From assembly GCA_016722575.1 (NCBI GenBank), contig JADKIY010000001.1, positions 786,997 through 850,996 on the forward strand: a DNA stretch of 64,000 nt, in the 5' to 3' direction. Of the stretch, positions 35,042 through 43,767 are shown in pieces. The translations under genes and the position numbers were made by a program. Source of the DNA: Elusimicrobiota bacterium. GTDB taxonomy: Bacteria; Elusimicrobiota; Elusimicrobia; FEN-1173. Each line of letters starts with the position of its first letter. The stretch's first letter is position 1. The notes under the pieces are model-generated. The model did no database searches, was not told the DNA's origin, and saw only the letters and a list, made by a program, of their open reading frames with translations.

Positions 35042-35623
35042 ATGAAGAAAAGGCCCAACGAAGGGACAAGTTCTTACGAAATGCTTCGCCGAGCTCTTTC
35101 GGGATTGGGGATAAAAAGAGTCGCCCGGGAGTTGAGAATTTCCGCGGCCCTCCTGTATAAATGGTGCCAACCGCCGCGCGCCAACGCCGAGGGGTTGGAG
35201 GGGAGCGGGGCCTTGAACCCCCTGGACCGTCTGGATCAAATCATCGGGTTGACCCGCGACGACGAATTGCTGGCGTGGTTGTGCCAACGGTCCGACGGGT
35301 TTTTTGTGACGAACCCCTCCCCGCCGAAGCGGGAGCAATCCCTGGAATTGATGACGGAGATTCAACGTCTGGTCAAGGAATTCTCCGATACCCTGGACGC
35401 CATATCCCGGTCCTGCCTGGAGGACAAGGAAATCGACGGAACGGAAGCCCGCCGGATTCGCCGGGAATGGGAGCCGCTCAAGCGGGTCGGGGAAAGCTTT
35501 GTGCGGTCTTGCGAATCCGGACGATATTTTAAAAACGGGAAACGGAAGAACGTGAAAAGACCGGGATCCGTCGAGTCCGGGGGGCCCGGCCGGAAACAAA
35601 GCGGTGGCCCGGGGCGGACATAG
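35042..35623 (+). CDS. HTH protein resembling phage CII-type (CP76) regulators
   Basis: 193 residues. The N-terminal helix-turn-helix 'GIKRVARELRISAALLYKWC' followed by 'LNPLDRLDQIIGLTRDDELL' matches the layout of CII/CP76 phage regulators and similar chromosomal proteins. The middle is helical and the C-terminus is basic and Gly-rich. No prophage genes are nearby, so it is probably a chromosomal regulator. It precedes a one-TM small protein and an SPFH protein; the stop codon overlaps the Shine-Dalgarno of the next gene. Confidence 0.65.
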   Translation: MKKRPNEGTSSYEMLRRALSGLGIKRVARELRISAALLYKWCQPPRANAEGLEGSGALNPLDRLDQIIGLTRDDELLAWLCQRSDGFFVTNPSPPKREQSLELMTEIQRLVKEFSDTLDAISRSCLEDKEIDGTEARRIRREWEPLKRVGESFVRSCESGRYFKNGKRKNVKRPGSVESGGPGRKQSGGPGRT

Positions 35624-35627
35624 GAGG
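35622..35627 (+). promoter_or_regulatory. Shine-Dalgarno overlapping a stop codon
   Basis: AGGAGG lies 6 nt before the ATG at 35634 and overlaps the TAG of the HTH gene. It fixes the start of the small membrane protein. Confidence 0.75.
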
Positions 35628-35633
35628 CGTGCG

Positions 35634-35843
35634 ATGTTTCTGAGAGCCGCGGAATGGGTGGGGTCGGTGTTGATCGTCTGTGTTTTCGCCACGCAGATCT
35701 TTTTGCCCCTGGTCCGGGGCACGCCGTTCTTTCCCTTTTTTAGGCGAGAGAGATCCCTGGAAGGGGCGTTGAAGGACGCCCGGCAGGAAGCGGCGGAAAA
35801 GCGCGTGGAATCGGAAATCGAAAAAATCAAGAAAGATCGGTAA
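35634..35843 (+). CDS. Small single-pass membrane protein
   Basis: 69 residues: one membrane segment (about 8-30, 'WVGSVLIVCVFATQIFLPLV'), a short 'RGTPFFPFF' turn and a charged helix ending in Lys/Glu repeats. The start at 35634 is set by the AGGAGG site. It lies 14 nt before the SPFH gene, suggesting the two membrane proteins form a functional unit. No family recognised. Confidence 0.7.
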   Translation: MFLRAAEWVGSVLIVCVFATQIFLPLVRGTPFFPFFRRERSLEGALKDARQEAAEKRVESEIEKIKKDR

Positions 35844-35857
35844 AAGGAGAAATCGAA

Positions 35858-37036
35858 ATGGACGGTGTGACCAATGTGCGTCGGGTGGCGTTCGGCCTGG
35901 TGGCCTCGGCGGTGATGGTGTTCTGTTTGGCCTTTGCGGGGAAATTGTTTCAAAACGTCGATGCCGATGAGATCGTTTGCATCCAGAGCCCGGTGTCCGG
36001 CAAATTGAACTGGCACACCACGGCGGGCGTGAAATGGCAGGGGTTCGGCAAGGTGACGAAATATTTCAAATTGGACACCTACGAGTTCAAAGTTCCGGTC
36101 CGGTTCAACGACGGCGGTCACGGCACCATCGTCGGATCCTTGAACTACGAAGTGCCCTTGACGCCGGAACAGCTGACCCAAATTCACATGAAATACGGCA
36201 GCCAGGAAGCCATACAGAAGCAATTGGTGGAGACCGTCACCAACAAATGCGTCTACATGACCGGTCCGTTGATGTCTTCCAAGGAATCCTACGCGGAAAA
36301 ACGGACAAGCCTGATCCTTTATATTGAAGACCAAATACAAAACGGCGTGTATAAAACAACCCAGAAGGACGTCAAAACGCGGGATCCCATCACCGGCTCC
36401 GAAAAAACCGTGGCCGTGGTGGAGATCGTCAAAGACGAAAACGGCCGTCCCGCCCGCCAGGAGGACGCGGTGCTGAGCGGTTACGGCATCAACACCTCCA
36501 ACTTCGCCGTGACGAAGCTCGATTACGAAGACGCCGTTGAAAAACAAATTCAACAACAACAGGAATTGACGATGAAGGTGCAAACCGCGGTGGCCTCTTC
36601 GAAAGAAGCCGAACAGCGGGCCATCACCGTGGCGAAAGAAGGCGAAGCCAACGCCGCCGCGGCCAAGTGGGCCCAGGAGGTTGAAAAGGCCAAGGCCGTC
36701 ACCCTCGCTCAGCAACAATACGAAGTGGCCACCCTGGAGGCCAAGGCGGCGGAACAAAAGAAACGGGCCGAAATTCTTTTGGGAGAAGGCGAATCGACGC
36801 GCAAGCGCCTGGTCATGCAGGCCGACGGCGCCCTGGAGAAAAAATTGCAGGCCTATGTCGAAACCCAAAAATATTGGGCCGACGCCATGGCCCGGATGAC
36901 CCAGCCCGTGGTCCCCGGCGTTTCCATGGGAGGCGCGGACGGGAAGGGCGGCAATGGGGTCACCCAAATGATGGAGATCATGGCCGCCAAGGCGGCGCGT
37001 GATTTGCAATTGGACCTCAAAGCCTCCAAGCCTTAA
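35858..37036 (+). CDS. SPFH/band-7 domain membrane protein
   Basis: 392 residues: an N-terminal membrane segment (about 12-32), an SPFH/band-7 domain (about 35-230, 'VDADEIVCIQSPVSGKLNW', 'YEFKVPVRFNDGG') and a long Ala/Glu coiled coil (about 225-340) as in flotillin and HflK-type proteins. Such proteins build membrane microdomain scaffolds or chaperone-protease complexes. The C-terminus has a Gly-rich linker. Shine-Dalgarno 'aaaggaga' upstream. A strong terminator follows. Partner identity is unknown. Confidence 0.85.
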   Translation: MDGVTNVRRVAFGLVASAVMVFCLAFAGKLFQNVDADEIVCIQSPVSGKLNWHTTAGVKWQGFGKVTKYFKLDTYEFKVPVRFNDGGHGTIVGSLNYEVPLTPEQLTQIHMKYGSQEAIQKQLVETVTNKCVYMTGPLMSSKESYAEKRTSLILYIEDQIQNGVYKTTQKDVKTRDPITGSEKTVAVVEIVKDENGRPARQEDAVLSGYGINTSNFAVTKLDYEDAVEKQIQQQQELTMKVQTAVASSKEAEQRAITVAKEGEANAAAAKWAQEVEKAKAVTLAQQQYEVATLEAKAAEQKKRAEILLGEGESTRKRLVMQADGALEKKLQAYVETQKYWADAMARMTQPVVPGVSMGGADGKGGNGVTQMMEIMAAKAARDLQLDLKASKP

Positions 37037-37105
37037 GACGTTCGGCGGGCCGCGGGGCGATCGAAAAAATCCCCCCTCCGGGCCTTTGGTTTCCGTCGTT
37101 TTTCG

Positions 37106-37145
37106 CCCCGCTCCCCGGCCGATGCCGGGGAGCGGGGTTTTTATT
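37106..37145 (+). terminator. Rho-independent terminator after the SPFH gene
   Basis: CCCCGCTCCCCGGC / GCCGGGGAGCGGGG stem with a 4-nt loop, followed by TTTTTATT. Confidence 0.92.
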
Positions 37146-37188
37146 GGTCCGCCCGGACGCCCGTCTCTTTTCCGCCATGGCCGGGGGG

Positions 37189-37217
37189 TTGACCTTTTTA
37201 CCATACAAATGTATGGT
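37189..37217 (+). promoter_or_regulatory. lexA promoter
   Basis: TTGACC (37189-37194), 17-bp spacer, TATGGT (37212-37217). The predicted start at about 37224 is 3 nt before the ATG. Confidence 0.75.
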
Positions 37218-37218
37218 A
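37199..37218. promoter_or_regulatory. Putative LexA operator (SOS box)
   Basis: Perfect 20-bp palindrome TACCATACAAATGTATGGTA overlapping the -10 box of lexA. Position and symmetry fit LexA autorepression. The sequence differs from the enterobacterial CTGT-N8-ACAG and Gram-positive boxes. Confidence 0.75.
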
Positions 37219-37226
37219 TCCCGGCC

Positions 37227-37826
37227 ATGAACGGTTTAACCCCTCCCCAGAAGAAAATTTTCGATTTCATCGTCCACCAGGTTCACGAGATCGGCGTGCC
37301 GCCCACGGTGCGGGAAATCGCCCGGCGTTTTGATGTCGCCATCGGCACCGTCCAGGGCCATTTGGCGGCCCTGGATCGGAAGGGGGCTGTTCGGCGGATG
37401 CGGGACCGGGCCCGGGGCTTGGCCCTGGCGGTCAAGCGGGATTGGGCGGGGGGGGTCCGCTTGCCGGTCTTGGGACGGGTGCCGGCGGGGCTTCCCGTTG
37501 AAGCCGTGGCCCTCGCGGACGAGCATTTCCCCGTGCCCGGGGAGATCGCCCAGGGCGCCAATTTTATTTTGCGGGCCAAGGGGGACAGCATGTCCCCCAA
37601 AATCGAGGACGGCGATTTGTTGCTGGTCCGGCTTCAGGAAGAGGCCCTGGAGGGCGATATTGTGATCGCCTACGTGGGGGACGAGGGCGAAGCCACGGTC
37701 AAACGGTTCCGTCGAAAGGGGACACGCGTCTTTCTTCAGGCCGACAACGCCAAATACGCCCCCATTCTCAAACCTTTTAAAGTGGCCGGTCGGGTGACGG
37801 GATTGATACGAACGGGGTTGAGGTGA
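37227..37826 (+). CDS. lexA: LexA repressor
   Basis: SOS-response repressor with an N-terminal winged HTH ('LTPPQKKIFDFIVHQVHEIG', 'PTVREIARRF') and a C-terminal S24 self-cleavage domain. The cleavage site Ala87-Gly88 ('GRVPAGLP'), catalytic Ser121 ('KGDSMSP') and Lys159 ('ATVKRF') are all present, so RecA-stimulated autocleavage should work. 199 residues. ATG at 37227 is preferred; an in-frame ATG at 37209 lies inside the operator palindrome. The next gene follows after 3 nt and is probably under the same control. Confidence 0.94.
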   Translation: MNGLTPPQKKIFDFIVHQVHEIGVPPTVREIARRFDVAIGTVQGHLAALDRKGAVRRMRDRARGLALAVKRDWAGGVRLPVLGRVPAGLPVEAVALADEHFPVPGEIAQGANFILRAKGDSMSPKIEDGDLLLVRLQEEALEGDIVIAYVGDEGEATVKRFRRKGTRVFLQADNAKYAPILKPFKVAGRVTGLIRTGLR

Positions 37827-37829
37827 ACG

Positions 37830-38537
37830 ATGAGTTGGCTTCGCGATCAGATTCGGCAGGCGGCGGGGGCGGTGGAGGACGCGGGGGGCACCGTCCGGTT
37901 TTTCCGGCGGGCCATCGACGAACGGTTGGCGGAACTGCCGCTCACCGAGTGGGAAACGCTCTTTTGGACCCGGGGACTGAAACGCGGGTTGATCCAACTC
38001 AACAGCCACTGGTTCCGGCTCGGCTCGGGACGGCAAACTTCCTTTAGTTTCTTCGTCCGGAACGAGGCCGGCCTGCTGGTGGGCCTTCGTCGGGAGTCGG
38101 TGACCCAGGCGGCGGTGTACGTGGCCCTGGTCACCCATTACGGTTATCCCCGGGCCCGGGTGCGGTTCGAAATCGATTTCCTGGACGTGGCCCTGCGGGA
38201 CGAATCCGGCGACGTGTCGCTCTACGCCGAAACCAAAGCCTCGGACCGGGTGCTGGAGCGCCTGGTCAACGAATTGTCCGCCTCATTCGCCGAGGGCCTC
38301 CCCCGGCTGGAACTTCCCGAAGGCAAACCGCCGCCGGACGCTCACCAAAAAGCCGCCCATATTTTGCGAACCCGCCCCTTGTTCTTTTGGGCCGTGTCGC
38401 CGGGGCGTCGGTTGGCCTATTCGGTCCACTTCCTGGGCGACGGCTTCCGCCTGAGTCCCCGCTCGGACATCCCCTTCCACCGGGACGTGGATTTGTTTTC
38501 CGGTCTTTCCCCGCAACCTTTGCCCGCGGCGGTCTGA
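37830..38537 (+). CDS. Hypothetical protein co-transcribed with lexA, possible E-x-K nuclease fold
   Basis: 235 residues, no signal or membrane segment, start 3 nt after lexA, so almost certainly in the same SOS-controlled operon. I do not recognise the family. The central stretch 'RFEIDFLDVALRDE...SLYAETKASDRVLERLVNEL' places acidic residues before an E-T-K on a strand followed by a helix, as in PD-(D/E)xK nucleases. This is a suggestion from pattern only. Confidence 0.7.
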   Translation: MSWLRDQIRQAAGAVEDAGGTVRFFRRAIDERLAELPLTEWETLFWTRGLKRGLIQLNSHWFRLGSGRQTSFSFFVRNEAGLLVGLRRESVTQAAVYVALVTHYGYPRARVRFEIDFLDVALRDESGDVSLYAETKASDRVLERLVNELSASFAEGLPRLELPEGKPPPDAHQKAAHILRTRPLFFWAVSPGRRLAYSVHFLGDGFRLSPRSDIPFHRDVDLFSGLSPQPLPAAV

Positions 38538-38556
38538 TCCGCTTTCCCGGGAAGGC

Positions 38557-39084
38557 TTAGCGATTCAAAAGAAATCGAGCCGCCGCGGCGAGGGCCCTCC
38601 CGACTCCGTAAAAAACAGCCGTGTCGGTCGCCAAAAACAGCGGATACAATAAAATTCGAAAGCCGCCGGGGGCGTTCCACCGATCAAAGAGCAGGGACCC
38701 GGGCATCGTATAAAGCAGCAAAGCAAAGTCCGTACTGAAAAAATCGCCGCGCCGCTTCAGGATCACCGCCAGGACGTAACGCCCCCACAAAACCGCGCCC
38801 GGGAGGAGATACGCCAAGGCCAGGCTGGCCGGGAATCCGGCAACGCGCCAACGTTGGGTCAGCCAGATTCCGATCCAATAGAGAATCGACGCGTTGAGGA
38901 GGAAAAAGGGTCCCGCGAAATAATTCATGACCCCGTTGTGGTGGCGATACCACGGGCGAATGAGAATCGACCAGGGGGAGGACAAGGCATACCAATCGGC
39001 GTCACCCGCCTTGACGAGGGCGCTCAGGCAGACCAAAAGATAGATCCCGGCGAAAAGAGATCCTGGAAGAGAGAAATATTTCAT
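38557..39084 (-). CDS. Polytopic membrane protein, unknown function
   Basis: 175 residues with four or five hydrophobic segments ('SLFAGIYLLVCLSALV', 'FLLNASILYWIGIWL', 'ALAYLLPGAVLWGRYVLAVI', 'LLYPLFLATDTAVFYGVG'). No family recognised. Convergent to the lexA-linked gene, with 19 nt between the stops. The 39085-39258 gap to the TonB receptor contains no feature I can name. Confidence 0.65.
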   Translation of the reverse strand: MKYFSLPGSLFAGIYLLVCLSALVKAGDADWYALSSPWSILIRPWYRHHNGVMNYFAGPFFLLNASILYWIGIWLTQRWRVAGFPASLALAYLLPGAVLWGRYVLAVILKRRGDFFSTDFALLLYTMPGSLLFDRWNAPGGFRILLYPLFLATDTAVFYGVGRALAAAARFLLNR

Positions 39085-39258
39085 GGCGAAGGTCGATTTC
39101 GGGGTCGTGTGGCCAAGCCGTCGGACCCTCCCCCGCTCTGAGGCCGTCGAAAGGGTCGCCCGGCTATTGTAATAAAAAAGCCCCGACTCCCTTCGGTCCC
39201 TTCAAGAGAGCGTGCGAAAATCAAATAATGAATCCCTGAAGAAGAAACGGCAAAATCA

Positions 39259-41241
39259 ATGAATTGCAAATACGCGTTGATCGGTTTAATTCTGGCGGCC
39301 CCCCGTTACGGTTCGGGCGGGGAGGACGACGTTATCGTTCTTCCGCCGCTGGTGATCAGCGCGGAACGGGACAAAGACCCCGTGACCAAGCGGGACGTCA
39401 CGAAGGAGGATCTTCGGCTGGTCCCCGGAACCCAGGGGGACCCGTTAAAGGTGCTTCAATCCCTCCCCGGCGTGGCGGTCGGGTCCGACGGGTCCAGCGA
39501 CCCGGCGGTCCGCGGCACGGCGCCCATTGATAATTCTTACTACATTGACTTCCAGACGGTGGGGTATCTTTTTCACACCGGGGACCTGCTCAGCGTTTTG
39601 AACGGCGACCTGGTGGATTCCTTTTCCATCTACCCCTCCGCCTTCGGGCCCGAATACAACAGCGGCCTGGGGGCCGTGATCGACGTGCGTTTGCGGGACC
39701 CCCGACGGGACCGGTGGGGCGCCAAACTGAACTTGAGCGCTTTTGAATCCGACGCCCTGGTGGAAGGCCCCGTGGGACCCCGCCAGGCGGTTTACGTCGC
39801 GGCCCGCCGGAGCTACCTGGACTTCCTGCTCTCCAAATTCCCGGGCACCAGCGACATCGACGTCGTGCAATTTCCGGAGTTCTACGATTACCAGGGGAAA
39901 TGGTTGTGGCAGAACCCGACCCACCGATTGGTTTTCCAGACCAACGGCGCCTGGGACAAAGTGGCCCTGGACATCAAGAGCGATTCGGCCATCGCCAAGC
40001 GGGACCCCGCGTTGGGCGGTCGCTTTGCTCAAATCCAGGATTACCACCAGGAGGGCCTCGCCTGGACGTGGAGTGGGCCGTCGGTGACCAACGCGGTGGC
40101 CCTTTCCCACACTCAGACCATTCTGGACAATCGGGTGGGCGGGTTGGGCGTCGTTCGCCTCAACAACCGCTGGTGGGACGTGCGGGACGATCTGGCGTGG
40201 CGGCTGCCGGCCGGAAACACGCTGTCGTTGGGCGCCCACCACATTTACGTGCCCGTGGTCTTGAACGTGGACGTCCGGGTGGATTTTCCGTCGGAATTCG
40301 ACCCTCCGCCCGATTTTACGAGCGCGCCTCCCCGCAGCGAGTTCGGCACGCTTTACATCAACGAAACCCTGGTGTATTTGAAGGACCGTTGGTCGCCCAC
40401 GGCGGACCTCACGCTTTCGGCCGGCGGCCGGTGGGGTCGAAACGGCTATTTGAAGGAAAATTACGGCGAACCCTGGGCCGCGGGGGAATGGCGGTTTTTG
40501 GGCGAGACCGCTTTCACCACCGCCTGGGGGCGCTACCACCAGTTTCCGGAGGGGCACCAAACCACGAAAAATTTCGGCAACCCGGACCTGACCGCCCTGC
40601 GGGCCGAGCACGCGGTGGCGGGGCTTAAACGGAAATTGCCCGACGGATGGTCCCTGAATGTGGAAGTGTATCGGAAACGCCTGTGGAATCTGCCGGTGGA
40701 GGACCCGGTGCTGAATTTCGTGAACGGCGCCCGGGGGCTGGCCCGGGGGGTGGAGTTGTTGGTGAAGAAGGACCGCACGGCCCGGTGGGCCGGGTGGTTC
40801 GCGGTTTCCCAATCCCATTCCACGCGGAAAAACGAACGGACCGGGCAGGAAGTCAATTTCAGCCAGGACCAACCCTGGGTTCTGAACCTCGTGGCCACCC
40901 GCCGGGTCGACCAATTTTATTCCGTTGGATTGCGCGCCCAGTATCACAGCGGCGCGCCGGACACGCCCATCACCGGGACGTATGTCGATGGTACGGGTCG
41001 GGTTCGGCCGGTGTACGGGCCCACCGGTTCCGTCCGGCTGCCGGACTACCATCGAATCGACCTCCGGTTCAGCCGGGACTTTAAAATGAAAGCGGGGTTG
41101 GGCAATTTCTACCTCGATTTGATCAACGTCCTCAACCACAAAAACGTCGCCGGTTATTCCTATTCGGATGATTATTCCGGCCGGGAGAAAGTCACTCAAC
41201 TCCCCTTCTTCCCATCGGTCGGCGTTCAGTTGTCTTTTTAA
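39259..41241 (+). CDS. TonB-dependent outer-membrane receptor
   Basis: 660 residues. A short signal peptide precedes a TonB-box-like N-terminus ('DDVIVLPPLVISAERD'), a plug domain ('PLKVLQSLPGVAVGSDGSSDPAVRGTA' region, residues about 60-190) and a beta barrel rich in alternating aromatic strands, ending in a terminal Phe ('FPSVGVQLSF'), which is the outer-membrane insertion signal. No carboxypeptidase-like N-terminal domain. Substrate unknown. It directly precedes recQ (9 nt between them). Confidence 0.9.
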   Translation: MNCKYALIGLILAAPRYGSGGEDDVIVLPPLVISAERDKDPVTKRDVTKEDLRLVPGTQGDPLKVLQSLPGVAVGSDGSSDPAVRGTAPIDNSYYIDFQTVGYLFHTGDLLSVLNGDLVDSFSIYPSAFGPEYNSGLGAVIDVRLRDPRRDRWGAKLNLSAFESDALVEGPVGPRQAVYVAARRSYLDFLLSKFPGTSDIDVVQFPEFYDYQGKWLWQNPTHRLVFQTNGAWDKVALDIKSDSAIAKRDPALGGRFAQIQDYHQEGLAWTWSGPSVTNAVALSHTQTILDNRVGGLGVVRLNNRWWDVRDDLAWRLPAGNTLSLGAHHIYVPVVLNVDVRVDFPSEFDPPPDFTSAPPRSEFGTLYINETLVYLKDRWSPTADLTLSAGGRWGRNGYLKENYGEPWAAGEWRFLGETAFTTAWGRYHQFPEGHQTTKNFGNPDLTALRAEHAVAGLKRKLPDGWSLNVEVYRKRLWNLPVEDPVLNFVNGARGLARGVELLVKKDRTARWAGWFAVSQSHSTRKNERTGQEVNFSQDQPWVLNLVATRRVDQFYSVGLRAQYHSGAPDTPITGTYVDGTGRVRPVYGPTGSVRLPDYHRIDLRFSRDFKMKAGLGNFYLDLINVLNHKNVAGYSYSDDYSGREKVTQLPFFPSVGVQLSF

Positions 41242-41250
41242 AGGAAACCC

Positions 41251-42813
41251 ATGGACCCGTCGTTCGTTCCTCCTGTTTCGGAATCAACAAAACCCCCGTC
41301 GTCGCCCACGGCGCTGGAGGTGCTTCGGGGCACCTTCGGTTATGAATCCTTCCGCCCGGGGCAGGAAAAAATCATTAACGCGGTCCTGGCCGGGCGGGAC
41401 TGCATCGGCGTTCTGCCCACGGGCGGGGGGAAATCCCTGACGTTTCAAATCCCCGCCAAGCTCTTGGGCGGCACGGTCCTGGTCATCTCGCCGTTGATCT
41501 CGCTCATGAAAGACCAGGTGGACGCGTTGATTCAATCGGGTTTCCGGGCGGCGGTCATCAATTCCACGCTCAAGGCGGAGGAACGGCGCGAGCGGATGGA
41601 GGGCCTTCGCCGGGGCGACTTCGAATTGGTTTACGTGGCGCCGGAAGCGCTGGAGGAGGGGTTCCGCCAATTTTTGGCGGCGTGTCCCGTTCGTTTGTTG
41701 GTCGTGGACGAGGCCCACTGCATCAGCCACTGGGGGCATGAATTTCGGCCGTCCTATCGAAATCTGCGGGGCCTGAAGGCCTTGCTGGGCAACGTCCCGG
41801 TCTTGGCGCTGACCGCCACGGCCACCCGGGCGGTGGCCCGGGACATCCTTCAACAATTGAGCATGGTCAAACCGGAAGGGTTCAAGGGGTCTTTTTTCCG
41901 GCCCAACCTGAGAATCACCTGCCAAAAGAAAGGCGGCGGCCGTGACACGAAAAAAGACCTTTTGCGTTTTGTTCAGGGGCGCCCCGGCCAGTGCGGCATT
42001 GTTTATTGTTTGAGCCGAAAAACGGTGGAGTCGACGGCGGCGTTCTTGAATTCCCGCGGGGTTCGGGCGGCGCCTTACCACGCCGGGCTCTCGGACGAGG
42101 AGCGGCAACGGAACCAAAACGCCTTCGCCCGGGACGAAATCGACGTGGTCGTGGCCACGGTGGCCTTCGGCATGGGCATCGACAAGTCCAACGTGCGCTA
42201 CGTGATCCACCGGGACATGCCGAAGAGCCTCGAAAATTATTCCCAGGAAATCGGCCGGGCCGGGCGGGACGGGTTGCCCGCCGAGTGCGTTCTTTTATTC
42301 CTGGGCGGACGTCATGGCCTACGAACGTTTCGCGGCCCTGGGGGGGGACGCCTCGTTGACCGCGGCCGCGAAACAGAAAACCGTGGAGATGTTTCGCTGG
42401 GCCGACCGTCCGGCCTGCCGCCACCGGGGGCTCTCAGCGGTTTTTGAGGAGGAACTGGCGGATTGCGGGCAATCCTGCGACGTCTGCCGGAAAACAATCC
42501 TGGACGATTTGTTGCCCACCGTGTCCGCGCGGGCGGGGGGGACCGGACCCCGCCCCCCCGGCCGTCGGGCGGAAGTCGACGGGGGGAATCTGGACGATCC
42601 GTTGTTTTTGCGGCTCAAGGCCCTGCGTCGCTCCCTGGCGGACGCCCAGGGCGTTCCCGCCTACATCGTATTCAGCGACGCCGTTCTTTTGCGATTGGCG
42701 GAGCGGCGCCCCGGACGCCCGAGGAATTTCTGGGGATCGCGGGCATCGGTCCGGCCAAGCAGGCCCGTTACGGCGACGCCTTCCTTCGGGCGTTAAACGA
42801 CTCCGAGGCCTAA
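41251..42813 (+). CDS. recQ: ATP-dependent DNA helicase RecQ, interrupted by two frameshifts
   Basis: RecQ unwinds recombination and replication intermediates. The helicase core is intact: 'LPTGGGKSLTFQIPA' (Walker A), 'VVDEAHCISHWGHEFRPSY' (DEAH and aromatic loop), 'ALTATAT', 'GMGIDKSNVRYVIH' and 'QEIGRAGRDG'. At about 42300 the frame changes inside 'gttcttttattcc'; the next frame gives 'SWADVMAYERF' and the zinc-binding cysteines 'CRHRG...CGQSCDVC'. At about 42712 it changes again near a CCCC run; the final frame completes the HRDC domain ('PEEFLGIAGIGPAKQARYGD') and stops at 42813. Both events are at homopolymers, so sequencing error is likely. SD 'aaagga' precedes the start. Confidence 0.85.
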
Positions 42814-42820
42814 AGGCAAG

Positions 42821-42844
42821 GCCCACCGTCCTTCGACGGTGGGC
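42821..42844. terminator. Hairpin between convergent genes
   Basis: Perfect 10-bp stem GCCCACCGTC / GACGGTGGGC with a CTTC loop between recQ and the convergent secreted protein. No U-run, but the position fits a shared terminator. Confidence 0.6.
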
Positions 42845-42863
42845 CCGCCGCGGGTGGCCGAAT

Positions 42864-43442
42864 TCAGGGTTGCTTGAGGCTGTCCCGTTTGGCCTTGTTT
42901 TCCGCTTTCTGTTGTTCGAAGTGGGCCTGGGTGGCCGCTTTCACCTCGTCCCGATGGGCTTTAATGGCGGCTTTCTTCTGTTCCTGGGTCAGGGAGCCGT
43001 CGGTCGCGATCTTTTCAAAAAACGCGACGCTTTCCTGGTAGCGGGTTTCCCGGTAGGCGTCGTTCTCCTTCCATTGGTTTTCGTGGAAGGCAATGAGGTC
43101 GGCTTTTTGAGTGTCGGTCAGCTTCGTGTTGGCGGCCAAGCGCTGGGTCAGGAAGGCCCGGCGTTTTTCGGTTTGTTCAGCGGCGAAGGCCGCGTTTTCC
43201 TTGTGCTGGGTCTCCCGGTGATCTTTTACCGCGGCCTTTTTTTCCTCCGGGGATTTGCCCTGAAGGCCGTCCCGAAAGGTTTTGTTCTCCGACTGTTGCT
43301 GTTGGCGATGGTTTTCCCAGGCGGTCTTCTGTTGGGTCCGGAACGCTTCGCGATCGTCTCGCTTTTGGCCGGGATCGGCCCGCAAAAACCCGGAAGGGGC
43401 CAGGCAGGCGAATCCGAAGAGGAAAACCATTGTTTTTTTCAT
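42864..43442 (-). CDS. Secreted charged helical-repeat protein
   Basis: 192 residues with signal peptide ('VFLFGFACLAPSGFLRA'). The mature part is highly charged, helical and built of about three repeats ('EKKAAVKDHRETQHKENAAF', 'QKADLIAFHENQWKENDAY', 'QKKAAIKAHRDEVKAATQ'). The Gln/Glu/Lys-rich helical pattern recalls periplasmic Spy/CpxP-like chaperones, but no LTxxQ motif pair is clear. Function unknown. Confidence 0.7.
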   Translation of the reverse strand: MKKTMVFLFGFACLAPSGFLRADPGQKRDDREAFRTQQKTAWENHRQQQQSENKTFRDGLQGKSPEEKKAAVKDHRETQHKENAAFAAEQTEKRRAFLTQRLAANTKLTDTQKADLIAFHENQWKENDAYRETRYQESVAFFEKIATDGSLTQEQKKAAIKAHRDEVKAATQAHFEQQKAENKAKRDSLKQP

Positions 43443-43619
43443 GGGTTGCTCCTTTTGAACTTAATGGCACGCCTTGGCGCGTGGCGTGGGCCTTCGAACG
43501 TTTGGACGACCGCCGGTTCCAGAAAGTGTCGATTCGACGGATTCCTCCCCGGGTGCGCGGTTGATTTTTTGTGTTTTTGGACCCATCCTTGAATCGGAAG
43601 TCCTGCTCAAGAGCGATCA

Positions 43620-43766
43620 ATGAAAACAGTTCTGCGCGTTGCCGGATGCGATCTCGGGAAGTCCTCGGCCCAATTCGTACTCGTTCGCGTGAGTCCGACG
43701 GGTTCGTCCGTGGAATCCCGGGAGACGCAGGCCCACGACGGCCGGCCCATGGCGGTTTTTGAGGAA
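43620..43766 (+). pseudogene. N-terminal fragment resembling an acyl-CoA dehydratase activase (BcrA/BadF type)
   Basis: From an ATG at 43620, about 48 codons give 'VAGCDLGKSSAQFVLVRVSP' and 'AHDGRPMAVFEEW', matching the first strands and phosphate-binding start of activase-type ATPases. After 'FEEWH' the family similarity stops and DUF4846-like sequence begins in another frame. This looks like a gene remnant joined to a different gene fragment. Confidence 0.45.
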
Positions 43767-43767
43767 T

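Noticed and set aside
35042..35623. Prophage remnant suggested by the CII-like gene
   Set aside because: No other phage gene, integrase or attachment site nearby; neighbours look like a chromosomal membrane unit.
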